Assembly (NCBI GenBank): GCA_049724395.1
Contig: JAUGWO010000156.1
Span: 124,001 to 188,000, forward strand
Direction: 5' to 3'
From: Spongospora subterranea f. sp. subterranea
Taxonomy: Eukaryota; Endomyxa: Phytomyxea; Phytomyxea; Plasmodiophorida
DNA: 64,000 bases
Positions 25,463 through 36,435 of the stretch are shown here, in pieces. Made by a program: the position numbers and the translations under genes. The stretch's first letter is position 1. Each line of letters opens with the position of its first letter. The notes beneath the pieces are model-generated. The model was not told where the DNA came from and did not search any database. It saw only the letters and a list, made by a program, of their open reading frames with translations.

Positions 25463-27412
25463 GGCGAAGTGGTCGAGGCCGCGCTTATATCCTCAAATGA
25501 TCTCAACCTCCGATCTGTCTCACACCGCCCTCAATGATCGGTTCACGCCCCCCTTTGTTATAATGGCCCCTTTCAGCACCCCGTTCACACCCGTTGTTTA
25601 ATAATGATATCGGTAATTGTTGCGCTATGGTCTATTGGTACAGATAGTCCGATCGCGCCTTCTTTCCTATACCCTTAACGATGGCGCAATCACCCGTACC
25701 TGACCATCATCGGGGTGGCACAAGACAGATCGCAATAGATCGGATGGGCATGGGGGATATCTCGCTAGGGGACAGGGATTTTCGAACAGCATGACACAAA
25801 CACGCCAACTGCAATCGACTCGCCGATCACGTGCATTCGTCGTGTGAATCCCAGCCTCATTGAACTCGGTGTTCGGTGTTCCTGGCAACGCCCCATCACA
25901 ACTGCCTACTCGTTATGATGATGGCGTCTGATCTGGTGCCCGATCATGCATCCCCGATGGAATTTTACCCCTTGTATATGTGATCGCAGCGTTGCCCTGA
26001 GTCGCCAATGTGGTGTATCGGCTCCTCCCGAATGGGACAAAAAAGGGCGACGATCTGTGTCAAACAGTGCTCGATAAATCGCATGATGACTATCGTTGCA
26101 ATGCATGTCGCCGTCAACGTGTCGTGTCGCTCTTGAGCCGAGTTGAGTGTTCAGCCGGGAGTTTTACCTGTACTCGACATCAGACAGGACACAAAGGCTC
26201 ATCATTCGAAATGCGCTTCTTTTACATGTCCAGATGACTTGCAAAACACAAGTGGTATTAGATTTGTCAAACGTGGCGCGTTTCGGATTTCCGGACCGTT
26301 ATTCAGCAAAGCTCGAGCTGAGATTATCCACAGGATAAACAACCAATAATGTGGAATTCGAATATGGTTTTTGATGGTTTGTCGAAGGTTGAGGACTTGC
26401 AATTACTCAATTACCCGTTACGTTCGCACACTACTTTCTACGATTAGTGTACGCCTAGCAGGTTGTGGTCCACAAATTCCTTTAACCCCTGACCGAAACT
26501 CGTATCAACCTGAGGTCTCGAAATGTCTGATATGATTCTACCATTGGCCGCTCCTGAACTTGATCAGAGCCATCAATACAACCGTTCAAAGTTTCGTTTG
26601 TAGTTTGTGACGCCTTCTACGCGATTAGAAAGAGTGATGTATTCGATAAATTTACACTTTGATCGTCGATAACGGATTATGGCAAAAGCCAACAAGACGG
26701 CAACAACTGCGGTCTGATATCAGGATGGATCAGCAGCTGGGTCTCGTCCTGGTGCATCATGGATTGGCAACTAGATCGTATCCACTGATTACATATTTCA
26801 AGTCCACAGCGATGTTGAAATTGAGGGAGTGAACCACTGCTCAAAACGGTACCCTGATGTCCGACCGATTCAATGGCGCCACATCATTCGACACGTGAAT
26901 CAACTGGTACTGGACGCGGTTTGAAGGGTTTTGGGGGTCACAACAACAATGGTGCTGATCATGATGTTGGTTATAATTCAGTGAGCGATATTTTTTTCCA
27001 AAGGGTCATTCTCGATAAAGTCACGCGCAACGACAACAATCGCCCAAATAGCGTCGGCCGGAATCGATCAGGAATTCAATCCGTTGCAATTTTGAAATTA
27101 ACGATGTTGAGTCAATAGACGATCCCATTGACTCAACTCTTTTCCGATTTTGGTCGATGGTCTCCTTTCTCCTCAGGTCGTAAAGAGCCCATTACCTTCT
27201 TTATCGAATAACAGAAATAACTCGGGCTCTGTTCTTGTTTCGCTTCCAGGCCTGATACACCTGCCGGCGCCAACAACAGCAACAACACCAAATATCAATC
27301 ACCCCGTCGTCGCGATTAAGGCGCCTTCTTCTTTAACCGGTCTTGTTTATTTGTATTCCATCGCGTAGTTCGCGACTAGCCTTGCGTCTGTAAGCGGGTC
27401 GATCGTTGTCGA
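25463..27412. other. Long intergenic stretch without a supported gene
   Basis: Nearly 2 kb upstream of both the ABCG gene (leftward) and the Sel1-repeat gene (rightward). Frames at 26873-27118 and 27150-27368 on the plus strand are low-complexity (Asn/Ser/Pro) and could be 5' UTR of the Sel1 gene. They do not join it in frame by an evident intron. Nothing else is recognised. Confidence 0.4.
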
Positions 27413-28324
27413 ATGCCGCTGCGTCTCAGCCAACGTGTCTACGCTCGTGAGATGATCAACATCGTTGACGACAGTTATGTTCTTCCTGACAACAAACAAG
27501 AGCTGTCCCCGATTAGCGATTCCTTTTCCCACGCCAACGAACTGGATCTATCATTGCAGAGCTACCTCCTACCGAATGTCGCCAAACGACATTGGAGACA
27601 GATACAGGAGACCGGCGATCGGCAAGACGAATTCATGTTGGGATACCATTTCGACGTCGGCGTCAACAGTAATGACGACCTGCCGATGGCGCCAAACACA
27701 CCCCAGGCCATATTCTGGTATACTCGCGCCGCCGATAGGGGGCACATTATCGCCCAGCTCAATCTTGGGGTGCTGTTCGAAACAGGTCACCAAGGCGTCC
27801 AGGAACGAGATTACGAGACGGCCGTGAACTGGTACCATAGAGCGGCGTTGAACGGCCATCAGGGCGCCCAGTTCAATCTGGGCAGGTTATTCTGGTCGGG
27901 GAAAGGCGTCCCCCAGAACCTGCAAACCGCGTTCGGCTACTTCAAGAAGGCCGCCAAGAAGGGCAACCATATGGCCATGACCAATATTGGCGCCATGTAC
28001 ATGTCGGGGAACGGGGTTCAGGCCAACCCAGCCGAGGCCCGACGATGGTCGCAACTCGCCGCCATGAAGTCCAACGCCGTCGCACATCATAATTTGGGCG
28101 TCATGTTCGAGAACGGGATGGGCGGGAGACCGGATCCCGTTCTGGCCGCCATCCATTTCCGACACGCGTTGGATCCCCAAGATGTCCCATCCGGTGACGG
28201 ATTCGCTGTCGCGGGATCTACGACGTTCACGCGATCCATTGATATTCACATGAATTGCTCAAGATCTACCGTTAATATTTATTCAAGTGTCCCTATTACA
28301 GTCAATTCCTCTCGAACCCACTAA
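27413..28324 (+). CDS. Sel1-like repeat protein
   Basis: A 303-residue intronless protein with at least four Sel1-like (TPR-related) repeats from about residue 95 to 260. The anchors are AIFWYTRAADRGHIIAQLNL, AVNWYHRAALNGHQGAQFNL, AFGYFKKAAKKGNHMAMTNI and ARRWSQLAAMKSNAVAHHNL, with GxLFxxGxGV linkers. These helical repeats usually act as adaptor surfaces in ER-associated degradation, cell-wall (chitin synthase) regulation or signalling. There is no signal peptide or TM helix, so it is likely cytosolic. The first 60 residues are acidic and not repetitive. The partner is unknown. Confidence 0.88.
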   Translation: MPLRLSQRVYAREMINIVDDSYVLPDNKQELSPISDSFSHANELDLSLQSYLLPNVAKRHWRQIQETGDRQDEFMLGYHFDVGVNSNDDLPMAPNTPQAIFWYTRAADRGHIIAQLNLGVLFETGHQGVQERDYETAVNWYHRAALNGHQGAQFNLGRLFWSGKGVPQNLQTAFGYFKKAAKKGNHMAMTNIGAMYMSGNGVQANPAEARRWSQLAAMKSNAVAHHNLGVMFENGMGGRPDPVLAAIHFRHALDPQDVPSGDGFAVAGSTTFTRSIDIHMNCSRSTVNIYSSVPITVNSSRTH

Positions 28325-29041
28325 ATCTGTTGTCATTGTCTCGAACGTAGAAAATGATACTGAGTTTCGCTACCTGCTTTTGTAAAAATTGCATCAACAG
28401 GCGCATATCTGTACGAGATTGCAGGTTTACGATTTGAACATATTGGCACATTGTTTACAAGATTCAAACAATATAACGCCAGGCAATGACCGCTGTGTTG
28501 ATGGCGTCGTTAACAAACGGTTGAAGGGTTAGAAACAAACTTCTATGGTAGATGGTGTGGACCGGGCTTGCCAGGAATCATGATCGAGAACCAATCAACC
28601 TTAATCTGATCCGAACCCCCATGTCCACTGTAACTTCGGACTGTTCATGACGCGCCATAACCGGCACTGTTGGCCATATATGGCGACTACCCCACCGTGT
28701 CCCAGTCGACTTGGCCACCGAACCGGGCACTCACTACAGGGTGCGCACGCACCGTTATTGAAGTGACCGTGTGTGTCGGGCGGTGTAACGGTTATCTGAC
28801 TGTGGAGCTGGCCATCCCTTGTGGACAACACTCACTAGGATTGACGTAACATAGGTCATGCATTTACGTGTCAACTGGCAGCTCAAGTTGTAACAGTAAC
28901 AAGGGCCATGCTTCCACTGACGACGGGCTGTTCGCTACAGTATAACCCCCACCCTATGTATGGAGTGTCCGCCATGGACATGAGGACATGGCGCTACAAG
29001 TCCAATTGTGAGGAACCCGCGTTGTTTCATTCACAACGATC
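28325..29041. other. Intergenic region upstream of the aspartic protease
   Basis: About 720 bp between two plus-strand genes, with only short frames. It should contain the 3' end of the Sel1 gene and the promoter of the protease. No recognisable elements. Confidence 0.45.
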
Positions 29042-30519
29042 ATGGCGTCGTTTTTTGAACATCAGGTTCTGGCGATCATCGCTGTGCTCCTGGTTATCGG
29101 TACCGAATGTCGTGTATCCCCGATCCCATTCGCCAGTTACCAGGACGATGGCGTTCGACCATTACCCCGTCATGAAAACGCCAAGATCATCCGCGTTCCT
29201 GTCTCCAAAGTCGGGAACGATAATCCCACCATGATCAAGTCGATAGTGCATGGAAAATATGGTGATTTTGCGCTCCCTTCAGTGCCGATTGAAGATTTCA
29301 TGAATGCGCAATACTATGGAACCGTTTCTGTAGGAACACCACCTCAAAAGTTCAAGGTCGTATTCGACACAGGAAGCTCCAATTTCTGGGTTCCAGCCAA
29401 GACGGTGCGCACTCCCAATCATTCTAAATACGACCATGACGCCTCCAGAACTTACCAAAGCAACGGAACTGAGCTCAGCATTCGCTACGGAAGCGGTGAT
29501 ATCTCGGGTTTCGAAAGCAAAGACACGGTTGGAGTTGCCGGAATGAACATCAGCGAGTTCGCTTTCATGGAAACGACGGTCGAACACGGCATGTCGTTCT
29601 GGTTCGCCAAGTTCGACGGAATCGTAGGAATGGCCTTCCCCAGCATCAGCGTTGGCGGATTGGCGCCAGTTTACCAGGCTCTGTACGACTGCGGCATCGT
29701 CTATAATAGAATGTTCTCGTTCTTCCTGCCCAGCTCCCCCGAGGAACAAGGCGAGCTGACCTTCGGTGGATTGGACGTCTCCCGGTACGCCGGCCCAATG
29801 AACTGGTTCCCTTTAGTCACCAAAACGTACTTGGCAAATCATGGTAATCGCTTCGTCCATTGACCTGCAGATTTGCTCAACTAATCGGGGTGCCTAGGCC
29901 GATTCCGTTGCGTTGGGCGCGACCTGCGTTTTCAACCAGACCGTAATCGTCGACACCGGTACGTCGGTCATGATCGGCCCCAAAGCCTACGTCGATGAAT
30001 TTATTCACTCACTGAGTAAGTTGTGCAATTTCGCTGGATGATCCCCAATCCGGTACTGATCACGGTTTTGCTCTAGAGGCACCAATGATCCGTCTGAACG
30101 GGCAGTCTTTCACCAGTTGCGCGCTGACAGGGTCATTCCCCAACTTCAGGGTCGTTTTCAATAACGTGAACTTCGACCTCACTCCCGACCAATACCTGTA
30201 ATTGCCCATTATCGCTGAATACTTCGCCATTGTTCTCATTATTGTGTTCAGTATCAAGACGAAAGTGTCCAATGTCGAACTGTGCATGGTGGGAATAATG
30301 GGAATGGACGTCCCATCTGGCGTTGACGGCGGAAAGTCCTGGATCCTTGGCGACTTGTTCCTTCGCCAGTACTATTCCGTCTACGATGTCGATAATGAAC
30401 GAGTCGGTCTGGCTCCAGTTCACTCGAACAACCAGATGCGACCCATGCGGACGACCCATTCCGAACCCGATGCCGAGTTCATCAAATTGCACGAATTCAT
30501 CAACTCCCTCATCGAATAG
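29042..30519 (+). CDS. Cathepsin D-like aspartic protease (pepsin family A1)
   Basis: Secretory/lysosomal aspartic endopeptidase. The signal peptide is about residues 9-23 (VLAIIAVLLVIGTECR), then a propeptide, then the mature start YYGTVSVGTPPQKF. Catalytic motifs are VVFDTGSSNFWVP and VIVDTGTSVMIGP; the flap is SIRYGSGDISG. Three introns (29855-29897 of 43 nt, 30015-30076, 30198-30251) splice in frame and restore the second active site, HSLKAPMIRLNGQ and TPDQYLIKTK. The C-terminal signature SWILGDLFLRQYYSVYD is present. A tail of about 35 residues after GLAPV is unusual for cathepsin D. There is no plant-specific insert. N-glycosylation sites (NHS, NGT, NIS) fit a secretory route. Length and order are normal for the family. 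Confidence 0.93.
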
Positions 30520-30689
30520 AACAATTGATCCCGAATACACTTTCGTTATAACAACTCGTCTCTCAGATTGAATCACTTTTGGCCAATAATTCTGGAAGCT
30601 GCTGTCAATTGTGAAACTAGGGTTTTCCCATTCGACATACCAATGGTTTATGTGATTTTGTATTATTTCATAACGATTCAACTGATTCA

Positions 30690-31051
30690 GTATCGCCATA
30701 TGATATATTTGAGGCGACCGTCAAGACAAATACTGACACGGAGGGATACGCCCCCTTGCTGCTGGAAATTATTCGCTTTTCCATACTTGGCAGCATTTTC
30801 TTTGCAAACGGAATACCTAGCGTGAAGGTCTCCGCCTCCTTTCCTTCGAAATGAAGAATGGCACGAGACTCCGGGCACCCCAGAACATGAACCTTGGAGC
30901 TCGGCTTGATGTAAAATGAATGTTCAGCACCTTGCCATTCGACGAGATTGCCGCTGACAGTGAATAATTTGTTATAATGTTCAAAATCCGCCCACCACAC
31001 AATCTCATATGGTCTTAAATCAAACTGAAAACCTGTTTTTTTGATTCTCAT
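30690..31051 (-). CDS. Hypothetical coding block, family unknown
   Basis: A minus-strand block that looks protein-like (FQFDLRPYEIVWWADFEHY, VEWQGAEHSFYIKPSSKV, EAETFTLGIPFAKKMLP) but matches nothing I know. It follows directly on the transposase remnant. A GT-AG junction near 31020-31035 could join it to upstream sequence. It could be an unrelated gene end, or a further decayed part of the element or its flank. Confidence 0.3.
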
Positions 31052-31189
31052 TGGAGTACGCCTCTGCAGCTGTAAGGTCTAAATCGTCTGAGGATTCAGC
31101 CGCACACGATTTGAAATCGCGTTTTGCGCCAATCATCATCGGTTGAAGTTCGTCAGCATTGTCATGGGCGACCATTCCATGAGCAGCAT

Positions 31190-31480
31190 CTCTTCCACAG
31201 AGACATTTGGTGTCAGAAAGTCCTATTTCCCTCAACTCCCTCACGAGAACCTGGAACACCGGGAGCGACATTCGGAACATGTCGTTGATTCTATGACTAT
31301 TGCCATGAATTACTTTCCTGCACCCATGCACGTCCAGTCCTAACGGACGTATGATAGGGCAGTTTATACAGAAATCGGTCAGAATACCACTTGGCAACTG
31401 CCACGATTGCAATCTGACTTCGCTTGGAGAGCACCAGACCACGAACGTGTTGTTTTTCCATTTGAAAAAGGCGCGTCACA
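31190..31480 (-). mobile_element. PIF/Harbinger transposase remnant (N-terminal part, decayed)
   Basis: Minus-strand sequence reads KRSQIAIVAVAKWYSDRF, YHTSVRTGRAWVQE and, one frame over, VIHGNSHRINDMFRMSLPVF and VLVRELREIGLSDTK. This order (PYHTS, AWVQE, F(R)M, VF, ELR, GL.D/S) is the N-terminal region of PIF/Harbinger (DDE_Tnp_4) transposases common in fungi, oomycetes and other protists. A one-base insertion after WVQE breaks the frame. The DDE catalytic part is not found downstream, so it is a dead fragment of a plain DNA transposon. No terminal inverted repeats or target duplication could be placed. Confidence 0.65.
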
Positions 31481-31974
31481 TAGTTGTCAATGTCGTGATA
31501 ACTTCATATCACAATAACGCTGTAGCAATATCATTGTTCGGAATATTGCGATCATTTATTGGGCCGGCATCCAGACGAGCCCTAGCTTTCATATTGGGTT
31601 TGACCTGTGAAAATAACCAGTTTCTGCGCTGGGTTTTTCTGAGACTGGAAAAACCGGTTTCTGCAGTCGTTTCGATCTCCAGCGCAATCCGCAGTGTTCA
31701 ACAAATGACTTCAGCTGATGAAGGGATTTGGTTTTATCAATACGCATCTGCCATCATCGGAGCCCAGCCGCAATCGTTCAGAACGTTAACGTGGAGAAGA
31801 AAATGGCACATTTTGGCATCTGCTTGCCCGCATGCCTTCGAGTATGGCTTGATATTCGTTGCTCGCACGCAGGATTGCGACGAGAACACCTTCCTGATGG
31901 GCCTCAACTTCTCTCAGTCTTACCGGCCAGAGGATGACGCATGTCCAGTTGTCAAGATCACACAATCTTTGTGA
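31481..31974 (+). CDS. Possible hypothetical coding exon
   Basis: A plus-strand open stretch ending LGLNFSQS...KITQSL with reasonable protein-like composition (MTSADEGIWFYQYASAIIGA, RKWHILASACPHAFEYGLIF). The 5' part of the open frame runs antisense through the transposase remnant and is probably not coding. No family is recognised, and the true start or upstream exons are unknown. Confidence 0.25.
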
Positions 31975-32082
31975 TTAGGACAAGTGTTAAAAACAACCGA
32001 ATGGACTGCCGACACGATCAAAGAGATATTTTTTACAGTTTAATGATAACCTGAAGAATAGGGAATGCTGGATGGATAAGCT

Positions 32083-32863
32083 TCAGATGGTGATTTCGAC
32101 ATGATCGGATCCAGGGATAGGATACGATAAGGAGGCGCTCGACATGAATCGCGACACGACCTCGATCACCAAATCGGATTGACGCTCGGCAACGAGCACC
32201 GTCCTGAACAATCGCTGGCCGATCGCCCATTGCCGACCGGCCAATCGTATCGCCCTGACCAGGTTGGCGATCAGCGAGTATAGGGGACCGGGTTGAGTTC
32301 GTCGGTAATCGCCTAACAGGAACACCACGTAAACCCGGTCGTTATCACACGCGATCCGCTCCAATGTTGGCTTTGGGAACCCAATAGCCCCTGCCAAACA
32401 CGAATCAATATCAACAGATCGCCAACAGCCGAGCTCTAAACCCAAACGATCACACAATAAACGATCACTCAGAAATAACGTTAATGGCGCTAACAACTAG
32501 GGGTTGAAATTTCATGAAAAGAGCAAGTTGTAGTAAAAGCGTTGAGATACGAGGGCGATTGAATGATGAGGGGTTGACGTGTCTGTGAATATTGGACCTG
32601 GATTCGATGGGGCTACGATGGGCCGAAACGGCTCATTGGAACATGGACCGAACATGATGGCGATATAGGTCGGGGAATACAGTAATCTGGCCGTCATTGG
32701 GGTGATGACGCCAACCCTGTTGTGTGTCGATTGGGGGGAAAAGGGATATCTTATCTCCAGAACTGGACGGAATCAGCAGAAGATCCCGAATCAGATTGTG
32801 ACGTCGGAACCAGAACCGGATCCTGATCTGGATATCTGTCCCGTCCCAACGATGACTCACCAT
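32083..32863 (-). CDS. Unidentified spliced gene (hypothetical protein)
   Basis: Three minus-strand open blocks (32863-32633, 32697-32512, 32496-32083) overlap by frame and look like exons of one gene. The last block has alternating hydrophobic strands (RVYVVFLLGDYRRTQPGPLY, LVRAIRLAGRQWAIGQRLF, VLVAERQSDLVIEVVSRFM) and ends SDHVEITI before the stop. The first contains IRFWFRRHNLIRDLLLIPSS. The exact introns could not be fixed. No signal peptide or TM helix is clear. I cannot name the family. Confidence 0.35.
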
Positions 32864-33247
32864 TGATTCATTTGTTCACGGTTTATGCACCTAATCGCCG
32901 TCTATCTGGCCCCGCTTCATCATTCCAACCGCATCGACATCGATCCAGATAAATTTGCACCAGATTACTTTGTTATTATTCCACATCTTCCTCTTGGAGA
33001 TTCGTCAGAAACCGTCTTTCTGGGTCTGTTGATAGAAATAGGTCCGAACAATCAACCACCAGCAGTTGGATTCCCAAATTATTCGAGCTGGGACAGGTCA
33101 TTTTGCTTTCAGCTCGACTATTTCAATGAAATCTTCCTACTAACTAGTTTCCACCTGGCAATTCAACGAACAAGGGAAGATTTGAATAAACATTTCCCCG
33201 TTTTCCCATAGATTTGACAAGAAAATCCGGTAGATAAATGATGAATA
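32864..33247. other. Stretch with an unassigned 108-codon plus frame
   Basis: Between the hypothetical gene start and the glycosyltransferase stop. The plus frame 32885-33211 (MHLIAVYLAPLHHSNRIDID) is open but shows no motif, and no splice continuation is evident. It may be non-coding. Confidence 0.3.
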
Positions 33248-34297
33248 TTATTGGTGCTTCAAAATAACCAATCCGTCCTTGCTCTTGACGACGGCCCAAT
33301 CCAGATCGTTGACGTCGCAGGAGCCGATCATTCCGTATTTCAGAAACACGCCCTCGTTCAGTGTGGACGCCGGCGAGAAATGGCTCCCGTACAGCTTCAG
33401 GTCGCCTTTCCCGCCGTGATTCACATGGATGGCGTCGACGACCGGCGTCGTGTTGATCGTCACGATCCCACCGGTGGCGCTGGCCCAGCCCACGATCCAG
33501 TTGTCGAACCCGATTCCGCCCAACACAAACGGGGGCAACGACCTCCAATCCCAATCCCCGTCCCGATTCCACAGGAAGTAATCGGCCGTGATGTCCTCGA
33601 ACATCGTTCCCGACGACCGAATGAACGCGTCGAATTTCCTCCAGATTTCTTGGTCGATTTCGTGGTCCATCGGCATCAAATCGTCCGGAACGTCGACGTT
33701 CTTCCTGACGCCGGTGATGAAATATCGCCGCCAAGAATTAGCGACGGCGTTCGCCACGATTTCCTGCAAGGCGACGGCGAAGTTGTCGAGGAATATGATG
33801 TCGCTGTTGGCGAATCCCACGATAGGAGTCGGGGCAAGCTTAGTGACGAGCTCGAAGGCGTGATTGTAGGTGAGATCCCCTATGGAGGAACCGCTTTCCG
33901 GTTGAATTGTGGCGATCCCCAGTGTGTGAGCCAACTGAATCAATGGACAGGACGTGGTCAGAATCAGGAAATTCACGTTCGGCGATAACAGCGCCCGAGA
34001 ATGGAGAATATAGCGGAGATGGCGTAATCCGCCTGAATTATACGTGTGTTTACTGATGGACTTCATGGAGAGGATGATTGTGGCGACCGCATTCGGATTC
34101 AACCCCCCATGCAATCCGGGGCGATGGCAGGCTGATTGGGCAATGAAGGCGGCGGTGGATTGGGGAGCGCAGGCGGGAGGGCGATTGTGGATGGCGATGT
34201 AGAGGAAGATGAGCTGTGTGATAGTGAAAGGGAGGACGAGGCGGGAGAAGGAGATGGGGGAGAGGTGATGACGCCGGTCATGGTCTCGGGATGCCAT
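33248..34297 (-). CDS. Glycosyltransferase-like type II membrane protein
   Basis: A 349-residue intronless protein with a short cytosolic N-terminus, one TM anchor (LVLPFTITQLIFLYIAI, about residues 20-36) and a lumenal domain, the layout of Golgi glycosyltransferases. Motifs GFANSDIIFLDNF and PFVLGGIGFDNWIV recall a widespread family of uncharacterised nucleotide-diphospho-sugar transferase-like proteins. SD in the first motif may stand in for the metal-binding DxD, and DNW is the second conserved site. HVNHGGKGD near the C-terminus is also typical. The start at 34297 is the first ATG giving this topology. Donor and acceptor are unknown. The 245-codon frame on the opposite strand is an antisense shadow. 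Confidence 0.72.
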   Translation of the reverse strand: MASRDHDRRHHLSPISFSRLVLPFTITQLIFLYIAIHNRPPACAPQSTAAFIAQSACHRPGLHGGLNPNAVATIILSMKSISKHTYNSGGLRHLRYILHSRALLSPNVNFLILTTSCPLIQLAHTLGIATIQPESGSSIGDLTYNHAFELVTKLAPTPIVGFANSDIIFLDNFAVALQEIVANAVANSWRRYFITGVRKNVDVPDDLMPMDHEIDQEIWRKFDAFIRSSGTMFEDITADYFLWNRDGDWDWRSLPPFVLGGIGFDNWIVGWASATGGIVTINTTPVVDAIHVNHGGKGDLKLYGSHFSPASTLNEGVFLKYGMIGSCDVNDLDWAVVKSKDGLVILKHQ

Positions 34298-35301
34298 TCA
34301 ACCGATTTATCGGGTCCAATCCCATAGGCAGGATGAAGCCAGTCCTGGACCACTGGCCCTCTAGCGCCATGTCTGTGACCGAATATCACAGACGATTGTT
34401 GATTGGTTATTGTCACGATAGGTTCTGACGATATTGAACCCTGAAAGAGCCTCATCTTATTGCACCCATTAATGTCAAACGCGTTGGTTTCTACAGATGT
34501 GAAAACAAGAACCAAAGGGCTGTACAATTATTCCCCGGCCCTGTACATCATTATGGAAGGCGTTCGAGATGATTCTTATGAAAGAATCAATGGATTTGAC
34601 ACAAATCAAGGTGTTCACGAAGCACTTGAGGACAGGAAGGTTTTACATTAGTCGATGTGATATCCCGATGACAGCTTTGATTCGATGCTGAGTGCAGTGT
34701 GAAGTCATTTGAGTGATCAAGTTCTGCATATGGTGGCAGAACTATATATCACCTTGGTAAGGCCAATAAGTCTGAATCAGCTTTATCCAGAATTGCGATT
34801 TGATGACCGAGCAGCAGGATTTGAAACTATTAATTGATCGGAACAACATTGTTTTTGGCTGATGAACTTTTCCAAAAAGTTCATCGCGAAATGTACGTCG
34901 AAATCCTGAATCTTGAGGCGTTCGCCTGGTATGAGCAAGAGCGCCGGTCGAATAATCAGACTGTATTCCGGGGAGTATCTGCCAAGAATGAGGAGAATGG
35001 CGCCTACATGACGGGGGTGAGACAACCAATATGTGATGACAACTCACACTGGTGTTTTAATGGGTTGTTGTTTTCTCTGCAATAAAGGGATTCTTTCTCT
35101 ACAGTGAGGACTTGCAATACATTATTGAAAAACACATGTCTCACAACAAAGAACAGGCCACCCGTTAGAAGCAACACTTTATTCCTATGCAGGCTTGACT
35201 CGCGATCATGAAAAAGTGTGTTCAAACCTCAAACAATGAAGAGGATTTTGTCACTTTTATTAGCAGGTTGATCATGGTATTGCTGGCTGTCCGATAACTC
35301 T
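34298..35301. other. Unresolved stretch with small coding-like frames
   Basis: About 1 kb. Plus-strand frames 34460-34651 (KTRTKGLYNYSPALYIIM) and 34834-35085 (LFLADELFQKVHREMYVEIL) have protein-like composition but no family match, and I could not join them by introns. They may be exons of an unrecognised gene. Confidence 0.3.
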
Positions 35302-36382
35302 ATGAACTTTGCATCGTACAGGACCAGATACGGCAGTTCTTACACCAATGTGTTGATGATGTGTTTCGTGGGATTGTCGCCATGTGGGGGGTTGCGCAGT
35401 AACTATATTCCAGTCTGCCTATTCGCCATCATCATGTCGTTATTGGTGTCGGTTTATGGCTCCATTCCTGGATCGGGCGTTGATAGTATGAACGAGCTGC
35501 TCAGAATTATGTCCATATCGCATCAGGTTGTTGACCGTCATGAAGCGGTATATGAACATTCAGATCGAGGTCGCTTTCCAGTTTTTTCGAGTTTTTTTTT
35601 TCAGCCTTGTGCATCGTTGCGCATTCTATTGATGTGTACGGTTTATTTCCAATGTGATTTCGGGATAAGGCTTTTCATCATGTGTTGGCTGTCATCCTCC
35701 ACATTATATTGAAGCAGGTTTCTATGTTTGTCTAGGGCGTTCCCGCAAGTCAACCGAATGTCGTGTGAGAACGGAACACGATCAATGCATTCTTCGTCAA
35801 TTGGGACATTCAATTGATCCATCTCGACATCGGGCCACAGTCCGCTCAATGAGCGATATTGGAATATCTAAGCACTATCGGACGATGTTGGCGGCGGTCG
35901 AGTACGTTCCGGTATATCAAATACGGTTAAGGGGGATCGTCTATTCTTTTAAGGATCATCAATCAGTTCAAGTCGCCCAATTATTCAAGGTCCTCGATCG
36001 TCAAATGTTTTTTTTCGCGGAAAAACGTTGCAGTTCGTCAACCTCGTGTCGTTGCACAATTGTTGATTTCTCATGTATTTCCCATTGGGGTCGCCGCTGA
36101 TTCAGCGTGTAGGTGACGAGCATAGAAGATCCTGGGATCTTGGTGGATCCGAATCTATGGCTTCTCGAGATATCGACAGCCGTATCGAACGTGGATGGGG
36201 AGCTAGCCAACGCTGAGCAGTCGGTGGTGCAATTGTCAAAAACCTTATCAGAGTCAGCAAATGTGTCCTGTAATTGCAACTGTTCATCTGACGATTTTCC
36301 AGTTCAACAGACGCTGAATTCTACACAACCCCATGAAGCTAACTCGCGAAATAAACTATTGAGAATGTTTCAATTAAATTAA
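35302..36382 (+). CDS. Possible multi-exon hypothetical gene
   Basis: Plus-strand blocks 35302-35712, 35765-36000 and 36113-36382 look coding but are in different frames and would need short introns. They include YIPVCLFAIIMSLLVSVYGS (hydrophobic), SMSDIGISKHYRTMLAAVEY, and a last block LWLLEISTAVSNVDGELANA with a Cys-rich NCNCSS, ending LLRMFQLN before the stop. The hydrophobic segment may be a TM helix. No family recognised; start and introns are uncertain. It is convergent with the ATCase gene, about 50 bp between stops. Confidence 0.33.
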
Positions 36383-36435
36383 TCTGTTAATTACATTTAA
36401 CCAGGAAATTCAAATATCGTGGAAACTGTTGTCGA

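Noticed and set aside
29279-29749. 156-codon minus-strand open frame
   Set aside because: Antisense to the aspartic protease, whose catalytic motifs are unmistakable.
30133-30699. 188-codon minus-strand open frame
   Set aside because: Mostly antisense to the C-terminal part of the aspartic protease; no motif of its own.
33251-33988. 245-codon plus-strand open frame
   Set aside because: It is antisense to the glycosyltransferase-like gene; Arg/Asp/Val-rich shadow composition and no motifs.
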